Shown in pieces: positions 56,308 through 64,000 of a DNA stretch of 64,000 nt. The position numbers and the translations under genes were made by a program. The notes under the pieces are model-generated. The model did no database searches. It was not told where the DNA came from and saw only the letters and a program-made list of their open reading frames with translations. Position 1 is the first letter of the stretch. The number at the start of each line of letters is the position of its first letter. Origin of the DNA: Gracilaria domingensis (Eukaryota; Rhodophyta; Florideophyceae; Gracilariales; Gracilariaceae); NCBI GenBank assembly GCA_022539475.1, contig VCMS01000360.1, forward strand, positions 1-64,000, in the 5' to 3' direction.

Positions 56308-59199
56308 GAACGAGAAGTTAATTTCTGTGAACACAATCAAGAAGTCAATACGAAGGAAGCTACCTGTATTTGTTGTAGCACTTCGGCCTTCAAAAGAAGA
56401 AACCTATGAAGCAGCGAATGATCATAAACTCAAAGAACTACTTGAAGAATACAAGGACCTATTTCCAGAGAAATTACCAAAAGGATTACCCCCTCACCGA
56501 GAACAAGATTTTCATATCGAGTTATCCCCTGAAGCAACACCTCAGAAGAAAGACGTATATCGAATGTCAGATAAAGAGTTGAAAGAGCTAAAGAAGCAAC
56601 TCCATGAACCTTTGGAACAAGGTTTTATTCGACCTAGTTCAAGCCCTTGGGGTGCCAATGTTCTTTTCGCAGCAAAGAAGGATGGGAGCCTAAGACTTTG
56701 CATTGATTACCGAGCCCTCAATAAGTTGACCATCAAAAATAGTTACCCTATTCCAAGGATTGATGATATTTTTGACCAACTCCGTGGCGCAAAAGTATTT
56801 TCAAAAATCGATTTAAGGTGGGGTTACCACCAAATTCGACTCTCTGATACCTCCATTCCACTTACCGCTTTCAGAACTAGATATGGCCATTTTGAGTTTC
56901 TTGTCCTACTTTTCGGCCTCACAAACGCACCCGCAAGTTTCATGAGCTTAATGAACAATGTACTGAAGGATCATTTGGATAAATTTGTCCTGGTGTATCT
57001 CGACGACATTCTTATTTACAGCAAAACTGTAGAGGAGCATATGGAACACATTAGAAAAGTATTCGACCAACTTCGTGCACACAAGCTGTATGGGAAGCTT
57101 TCAAAGTGTGAATTTCTAAAGAAAGAGGTTGAATACCTCGGGCATGTGGTTACACCCGAAGGAATATCAGTAGAGAAACAAAAAGTGAAAGCCATCATAA
57201 ATTGGGAAACACCGAAGAATAAGACCGATGTTCAAGCTTTCCTTGGACTTGTTAATTACTACCGCCGATTTATTAAGAACTGCTCCGAAATATCAAAACC
57301 ACTAACCGCTCTGTGTGGAAATAACCCATTCAAGTGGGGAGGGGATCAAGAAAACGCCTTCAAAAATCTGAAAGAAGCAGTTTCAAGTACACCAGTGCTG
57401 CGTCATTTTGACCCCAAACTGCCTATCATCGTAACCACTGACGCATCTCAGTATGCTCTAGGAGCAGTATTGGAACAAATAGAAAACGGTATTGCCCGAC
57501 CTGTTGCATTTCATTCAAGAACCTTGAATCCAGCCGAGCAACGCTACGCCGCCCACGAGCGAGAACTTCTTGCAGTTGTAGACACGTTAAGAGTTTGGAG
57601 AGTCCACTTACATGGAAAACGCTCCAAAGTGCGTACAGATCACTTTCCACTGAAGTATCTGCAAACACAGCCAAATCTTTCCCAACGTCAAGTAAGATGG
57701 CTCGAAAGGATCGTTGAGTTTGATTTCACTTTCGAACCAATCAAAGGAAAATCCAACATAGTTGCAGATGCTCTCTCAAGATATCCTAAGCATGTTGAAG
57801 ATCCGCTGGCTAGTAACCTCTCTCTATTAGATGAAGCAGTCTCCAGAACCAACCCGTTGAACTCTTTATCTCTTATTTTTGAAATATCCAAGAAGGATAT
57901 GCGCGCATTCACTGATGGATATAAGAAGGACAACGAATTTTCAGCTGCTTACCTGAATCCGGAACTTCCCTTTGAACGAAAAGGAAATCTTCTCTACACC
58001 TACACGAAGACATGCCAGAAGTGTCAGGAGACGAAGCCAATTACCAAGAAGCCGCATGGATATCTCCAGCCATTAGAACCCCCATTGAAGAAGTGGTCTC
58101 AGATCACAATGGATTTCATTACTCCACTTCCACGAACTAAGTCTGGAAACAGTGCCATATATGTAGTAGTCGATCGCCTTTCGAAACTTATACGCATCAT
58201 TCCCACAACCAAGAATGTCACTGCTGTAGAAACAGCCAAGTTATATCTGGAGAATATCTATCGTCATCATGGACTTTCTGATTCCATAGTATCCGATAGA
58301 GATTCAATATTTATGAGTAAGTTCTGGAAGGAAGTATTTCGATCACTTGGCACAAAATTAAAGCCATCATCAGCATATCACCCACAGACAGATGGAGAAA
58401 CCGAAGTAATGAATAAGAAGATTGAAGAGATGATCAGATGTTTTGTCAACCACAGGCAGAATAATTGGGATGAACACCTCATTCAATTCGAAGTTGCTTA
58501 CAATTCTTCAGTCAATTCTACCACGTCATTTACTCCATTCTTTCTCACATACGGAGAGGAACCACGTGTTTTACCAATGGATGCAATCACTTCCCAGAAT
58601 CAAGCCGCCTCTGAGTTTCTGACAAGTATTTCAGATGCTGTCAAGCTTGCTAGGAGCCAAATCAGCAAGATAAGCAAGTACTCAGAAAGCTACTATAATC
58701 GGAAACGAACGTTTTGCGACTTAAAAGTTGGTGACTACGTCATGCTATCGACAAAGAATCTCAAGATGGACGAAACAGGCCCACGGAACAAACTCGGAAT
58801 CAAGTACTGTGGTCCATTCAGAATCACGGAACAAGTAAGCCCAGTAATCTTTCGACTTGATATAGGGACTTTCATGAAGCAGAGAAAAATACATGACGTG
58901 TTTCATTGCCAACTACTCAGAAGATACCATGAAGACAATACCTTCAGAAGACCCCAGCCCAAGCCAACAGTCATCCAATTATCTGATGCAACAGAAGAAT
59001 ATGATGTGGAAGCAATTCTTAATCATCGAAAACGGAAACGCAAGTCAGAATACCTTGTCAAATAGCTTGGTTATCCCGATCACGAAAATATGTGGCTCCC
59101 TGAATCCGAACTCAAAAACTGTTTTGACCTCCTCGAGCAGTATAAAAGAAGCCACAACCTCTGAACATCTCCGGGCCCAGTAACCACCCATCACCAACA

Positions 59200-59712
59200 A
59201 TGACGAACAACGGACAGCCGAACATCGCGAACAATCTGCAACTCGACAACGCCAGTCAGTTCTACCGTCGTATAGTTCTTGGGGGACGAAGGATGCTTAC
59301 CTGGTTTGATGGTATTACCGATGAACTTTTCGAGAGATTTCGTCTTGCATGGGCCTCATGTCATATTTGCTTTGCCTTTCTGCAAGTTCGAGGACCATTT
59401 CTAACCCCAGAGAATGCGATCATGCTAAGAAAGCTATTCAAAGCTTATGAAGATGGCACACTTGAAGATATTCATGAAGAGTTCGTTCTATTCCTATTCT
59501 CTTACCTGGTATCTCAGTTTGGTCACCTCTCGCCGCACCCCGGAGATACATTCTTGAATACAATTGAAAGTGCTATTTTACACATCGAGGAATTTGGAGA
59601 TAATACTGATCTTTCCATAACGTTTGAACCGCGTTCCGATATGGTTCTCTTCCCTAACCCTCCAGGACAGTTTCAAAATCATCCTATTCCGAATGGTACG
59701 CCCAACAACTGA
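59200..59712 (+). mobile_element. Extra sense ORF of chromovirus B after pol
   Basis: An open frame of 170 codons from ATG 59200 to TGA 59710-59712, 35 bp before the 3' LTR. The product is mostly helical, with two hydrophobic stretches (ASCHICFAFLQV near residue 53 and FVLFLFSYLV near 90) too short or polar for certain membrane helices, and an Asn/Pro-rich end. No signal peptide, no recognised family. It sits where some LTR elements carry a third gene. It might be a Gag-like or accessory protein. Confidence 0.55.
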
Positions 59713-59733
59713 CGAGTCGGGACGACTCTCCTT

Positions 59734-60275
59734 AATGGGGGAAGTGATGTTAGGATTTCGTTAATTATGGTCATGTTTTTATTTGAATTTGTTATATTGC
59801 TATGCTTTTAGTTAGTAATTTAATGTTTTGATGCTTTCTTTGAATTCCCCGTGGTCTAGAGATCCGATTTGATACCCTAAAGATCCTCAGAGTCTTTGTT
59901 TGACATTAGTTGTCATAATGTTACCAAGACATGTCACGTGTGATGTCTGCCTCGTCAGTTGACGTCATGACTGACTTCATAGTTTCGGTGCCTTGCTGGA
60001 ACTTCTACAAATGGACACGTTGCAGGAACTTCTAGAAGCTTCTAGAAGACTCCACTGTCGATTTCTACGCACAGTTTCTACACTAAATCCGACGCAAGGG
60101 CCAGTACTCATAGACACATTAGTTTGAGGGATATTCTAGAAAGCTGCGTTAGCGACCTTATTTTCGAAGGTCCGATTCTCCATATAAACCCTGGTCGACT
60201 GCCCGAACTCTCCTCGGCAGTCACCATCGTTCACGTTCTCAACCATTGTTCAACCTCAGACCCAGTGTTCTAACA
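59734..60275 (+). repeat. Polypurine tract and 3' LTR of chromovirus B
   Basis: AATGGGGGAAGTGA (59734-59747) precedes TGTTAGGATTTCG at 59748. The LTR ends with GTTCTAACA at 60275, giving 528 bp with TGTTAG/CTAACA inverted ends. A TATA-like CCATATAAAC lies at about 60180, about 95 bp before the LTR end. Just outside, TGTCGCA-TTT-TGCGACA (60280-60296) forms a small hairpin. Confidence 0.85.
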
Positions 60276-60296
60276 AGTTTGTCGCATTTTGCGACA

Positions 60297-60960
60297 CGCG
60301 CCACCAGCATCTGGCTTACGCGGTATTGATCGCGAGCTGCTTTCGCAGCTCAGGTGAGCTCGCGTCCAGGCCGAGGGCGACAATAAAGTAGACGCTGTCC
60401 GGCCCGAGTGAGGCCCGGTCAGAGGTCCGGACAGACGGGAACTTCACTCCCGGATCGCTTGCTTGCTCGATGCGAAGAAAGGACAGCGAACGAAGGCTCT
60501 GCTGCGCACGCTTCCCATGCGCTCCACAACGCGAGTAACATTAGATGCAAAGAACAATTTGCTTCGCGAGGGACAATCATAAAAGCCTCCCAATCTCAGG
60601 AGACAACCCACATCGGCAAGGCAGAACCGGTAGGGTGTGCCCTCTCTAGCTCTCTTTCAGAGCGACGCTTACCCGCCACCGTGCTGCACAAGCAAGCCCA
60701 ACACGAATCAACAAACAGACAACTATAACAAACTCTTTCAAACTGTATGACTTCGTTCTTCGTCTCCCAACTCATTTCTGCAAGACTCTCTTTATTCTGA
60801 TATCTATGGCCACCGCATAGGACGCATTTATTACTACTGCAACGCAAGCAGCCGATGCTTTGCACTGCAATTTATCAGGCATAGATGAGTCTAGCGTTGG
60901 TTGGCGTGTGGAGGGCTTCTACGAAAATCAATTCGATGATCCTGCCAACTTTCTGAGAGC
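60297..60960. other. No supportable gene
   Basis: The overlapping frames 60408-60728 plus and 60596-60865 minus show no domain. The minus frame has several Cys (CLRCSSNKCVLCGGH) that resemble a zinc ribbon, but the rest gives no support. Confidence 0.35.
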
Positions 60961-61861
60961 GAATGAATTATGAGGCGTTGGAGAACAAGTCTGTTTATTC
61001 CTGGTTCTCCTCAGCACTGCCTTTATATTGAGTGTAGACAGCACAAAAGTGCTCTCGTAAGCACTAAAATATAAGCAGTTGAACAAACGGGTGCCACCTA
61101 ATCTATATTACTCCTGAGATCCTCCGTCGAACGGTAGGGGTTTAAGAGTCCAAAGGCGATAAAGCGGTATACGTTCGGAATCCAGAATAGGTGTGCACAG
61201 AGAAATAAGCTTATGCTTCAAAACGAAAGGGATCAGCCCGATAGTACCATCTGTGAAGTACTCCAGCAAAATAAGGCGACTACAGTTTAGGTTCTGCACC
61301 ACCATCAAACTTAATTAGTTGTTGCGTTTTGTTCACCACTTCCATAAACTTCTGAACAGTCTGGTTACACCTCTTCGGTGCGTGGCTCAACGCAATCTTC
61401 GGAATCATGCGCGCTAAAAGCCGCATAAATAGTTGAACGATTTTCCCGGTATTCTTGACAGTAATTATCCATTCAATAAAAGAACCAAATCCTTTGTTAT
61501 CTTCCCCAGCCCCCGACGTCACTTCCATGTCATACGAGCATTACTGGCGGGCATCTTGAGGTTCCTGCTGTGCACTGGACAGTTCAGAAAAAACGACGAG
61601 ATGCGTCTGACTTCAGTTGCTGTCATGAAAGGCGCGAAGAAGATAGATTCGGCATCAAAGGCGTCCTGTTCACTGACTAGAACAATGAAAGCATCGCAGT
61701 TGCGAGGGCAGCGTGCCCTCAGGCCCATAACCTCTTAAAGCGAATGCATTATGAGGCGTTGGAGAACAAGACTGTGTGTCTGGTTCTCCTCAGCACTGCC
61801 TTTATATTGAGTGTAGGCAGCACAAAGTGCTCTCGTAAGCACTAAAATATAAGCAGTTGAA
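60961..61861. repeat. Direct-repeat pair of about 120 bp flanking 660 bp
   Basis: 60961-61083 and 61742-61861 match at nearly every position, with a few substitutions and small indels. Each contains a stretch from TGAGGCGTTGG to ATATAAGCA, that is, TG...CA ends. The 658 bp between hold minus frames at 61728-61519, 61528-61280 and 61308-61108 of protein-like but unknown character, in different frames. A miniature LTR element (TRIM-like) or two solo LTRs of the same family would fit. Confidence 0.75.
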
Positions 61862-62276
61862 TATGTGGAGAAACTGAAACGTCTGTGTAGCACATATTGC
61901 TCAAGAACGTTGCAGTCTGGTTATACTGCAACGTCCGCATGGATCAACATGGTGCAAGACGTTGCACTGCACACTGGTGCAGTGGTTGGAAGTGACAAGT
62001 CAGCAGAGCGTTCCAAACGGGCTGCTCTCTAATCAGAAAAAGAGCGAGCACCGAAAATAAAAACATTAGTTGTAGTCTGTAACTTAGTTGCTGGAAGCTA
62101 GTGATAGATAAATAGGTAGCTCGAACAAGTAAACAGCGGATCGAGGAGTCGATTTAACCCTTGTGAGACCAATCTACCTACCCCCCCTACAACAGGTTAT
62201 CAGGCCTACTACGAACTACTGTCGCGTGTTGCGGTTCTTTCTCTCTCTCTAGTGCGTCTCTGGCTACCGCATCGTC
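61862..62276 (+). repeat. Probable 5' LTR end, primer site and leader of a Copia element
   Basis: A CTACAACA at 62187-62194 is followed at once by GGTTATCAGGCC, close to the initiator-Met tRNA primer site (TGGTATCAGAGC) of many Copia elements. The LTR therefore probably ends at 62194. I could not fix its start. Two small hairpins lie inside, CGTTGCAG...CTGCAACG (about 61908-61934) and CACTGCAC...GTGCAGTG (about 61964-61984). Confidence 0.55.
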
Positions 62277-64000
62277 ATGGACGACACCTTTGTCAACGTC
62301 GCAAAGCTTCGCATTCCGCTTTTGAAGGCGGATAACTACTTCATGTGGTCACACAAAATGGAGCTGGTGTTGCGCTCCAAAGGTGTGTGGCCTCTGGTTA
62401 CTGGCTCTGATCGGAAACCGGAGGACGAAGACGCTGTAGAGAAGTTCGAGAAGAAGAAGGATATCGCTCTGACATGCATACTACTCTCGGTACATGAATC
62501 CTATGTGGCATCGGTGATGAGGGGCCCGGCGGAGATATGGAAGACGCTAAAGTCGAACTTCGAAATGGTATCGCAGGCGAGCATAGACGCGCTACTAGAA
62601 CAGTATCAGGATATGAAGATGACTACCGGAGAACGTGTGCTTGACTACATCAACCGACTTGCAGTCATCGAGATGAAGCTGAATAGTATCGGACACACTC
62701 TGTCTGATGCCGAAAGGCTTAGAGAAATCCTGAGGAGCCTCACAAAGGACTTTGATGTGACAGCTGAAGTCATAAATCAGACTGGAACTACTCTAAAGGA
62801 CGCTGTACCGCGCTTGATCGCCCGTGAGGGGCAGTTGTTGAAGGACAGTCGGTCCTCTAGCTCCACTTCAGGACCTCTGAGAGCACTACAGGGGCGTACG
62901 AGGAAACTTCGGGAGACCGGAAATGTTTCTTTTGTAACAAGAAAGGTCACATCAAGAAGAACTGCTGGGACAATCCTCGCAGTAAGAGTTACAAAGGAAA
63001 GAAGAACGGCCATGAAGAGAAGCATTCGGATCGTGGAAATGGAAACGATAGTGTGGCCGGGATCTTCGCTGGACTGGTAGTGGTTGCTTTTGAAGATGAA
63101 GAGGCACCAGTGATGGAGAAACTTGATGTATCTGATGCGAATGGATGTCGAGAGAACATCGTATTGAAGGAAGCCGGATACATAGCAAATCACCGAGATC
63201 ATGAGGGACAGGAGTTCTCATGGTACTTGGACTCAGGTGCATCGAAGCACATGACCAATAGCCAGAGCTACTTCGTTCGTGGCGTCCATTCCTCCACAAA
63301 GAAGACTGTATCAGTAAGAGACGGTGCAAAGCTGCAAGTTAATGGAGGGTACTGTAGAATGCTGGATTCGTGCAACAGAAGGTCAACGCGCCAGGATTGT
63401 TCTTAACGACGTACTCCACGTTCCGGAGCTTATGTGTAACCTGCTGTCCGTCAGCGCTATTCGTCGTCGCGGATACATGACGGTGTTCATGTTTGACAAT
63501 GAATGATCAGGGATCACGGTAATTGTGAACCAGAGTAGCCTAGAAATTCTGACAGTAGGGAAGGAACTTGATGAAGGATTGTACGAAATCAAGCTTGCTC
63601 CATCTGAAAACCGAGGAACTAACGTTTTGATTGCGCAGGACAAAGAGAACTATGCGCTAACCTGGCATAGATGTCTCGGCCACGCAAGCTTAGACTACAT
63701 TCGGAAGACTCTGCGAATCATCAACGGCGTGTACTGATACACGACTTTGGACACTGCGAACCGTGTGCGGAAGGCAAAGCCACTCGAGCACCGCGGATGC
63801 CAAGCGATGCATCGAAGAAGGACATGGAGGTTCTTGACCTTGTCCACTCAGACGTCATGGGACCCATGAACGTTGAGAGCTTGTCAAAAGCGAAGTACGC
63901 GCTGACCACGTATGACGACAAGACTTGCCTGTCTGCAGTGCGGTTCTCACGAACACGGGCGCAAGTAGAAGATCGAATCAAGGACATGATCACCTGGTTT
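62277..64000 (+). mobile_element. Ty1/Copia-type retrotransposon, 5' half, cut by the window edge
   Basis: Starting at ATG 62277 there is a Copia Gag of the UBN2 type: LLKADNYFMWSHKMELVLRSKG, then a helical block with LEQYQDMKMTTGERVLDYINRL. A CCHC-knuckle-like stretch is near 62925-62975. The protease block WYLDSGASKHMT lies at about 63222, the pre-integrase HRCLGHASLDYIRKT at about 63665 and the integrase start LVHSDVMGPM at about 63838. This gag-protease-integrase order, with integrase before RT, defines Copia. The element looks broken, with several breaks, and continues past 64000. Confidence 0.9.

Larger units (their letters stand above)
56308..60275 (+). mobile_element. Ty3 chromovirus B (pol, extra ORF and 3' LTR)
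   Basis: Starting at the junction with the LTR of A, an almost fully open pol runs to about 59170. RT (about 56500-57350) shows [47 protein letters not shown] and [12 protein letters not shown]. RNase H (about 57400-57790) shows [14 protein letters not shown] and NIVADALSR. The integrase core (about 58080-58560) shows [12 protein letters not shown] and [15 protein letters not shown] chromodomain lies at about 58990-59170 ([10 protein letters not shown]...PESELKNCF). Codon use and pol differ clearly from A, so it is another lineage. Gag and the 5' LTR are not in the window. Young-looking, with about one or two breaks. Confidence 0.9.

Overview
The window reads as repeat-dominated nuclear DNA from a eukaryote. 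It has no bacterial-style operons. Recognisable proteins are eukaryotic transposon families plus a few metabolic-enzyme relics, and a 108-base N gap (48562-48669) marks a scaffolded assembly. Compact, mostly intronless reading frames beside Ty3, Copia, DIRS-like, Mutator-like, hAT and Plavaka/CACTA-like elements would fit a red alga or another protist. No decisive host marker is present, so this placement is a weak inference.

Layout. 1-2570: an old, decayed copy of the transposon at 27-30 kb. 2570-9600: no gene that can be defended. 9610-10190: an old copy of a 35-kb repeat. 10.4-11.1 kb: a Ty3 integrase relic. 11.1-13.6 kb: AT-rich and empty. 13.6-18.5 kb: minus-strand Ty3 element (LTR, gag, protease, start of RT). 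18.6-24.7 kb: a small unknown plus-strand gene and a minus-strand Mutator-like transposase that appears split by an LTR relic. 25.1-26.6 kb: hairpin cluster, 373-375-bp tandem repeat and an 86-nt hairpin. 26.98-30.0 kb: an open Plavaka/CACTA-like transposase of about 1008 residues, ending inside a palindrome array.

30.7-35.1 kb: a Ser/Thr/Lys-rich frame, a ketopantoate-reductase-like gene with one internal stop, a ribulose-phosphate 3-epimerase C-terminal fragment, a tandem hairpin array and a coiled-coil protein. 36.6-39.2 kb: GC-rich, gene-like but unresolved. 39.4-41.0 kb: hAT transposase relic. 41.6-44.5 kb: DIRS-like retroelement. 44.8-56.3 kb: Ty3 chromovirus A, a plus-strand pol between two inverted 3.3-kb arms, each with an LTR and a reading frame antisense to pol. 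56.3-60.3 kb: a second Ty3 chromovirus, B, with a clear 3' LTR. 60.9-61.9 kb: a 120-bp direct-repeat pair. 62.2-64.0 kb: 5' half of a Copia element running off the window.

The main signals worth pursuing are: (1) the Plavaka-like transposon with three 34-bp palindromes at exact 110-bp spacing, kept in a much older copy 27.6 kb away; (2) the hairpin arrays at 25.2-25.4 and 33.5-33.9 kb; (3) the ambisense layout of chromovirus A; and (4) the enzyme-gene relics lying between transposon parts. I see no CRISPR array, and no rRNA or tRNA gene I would defend.
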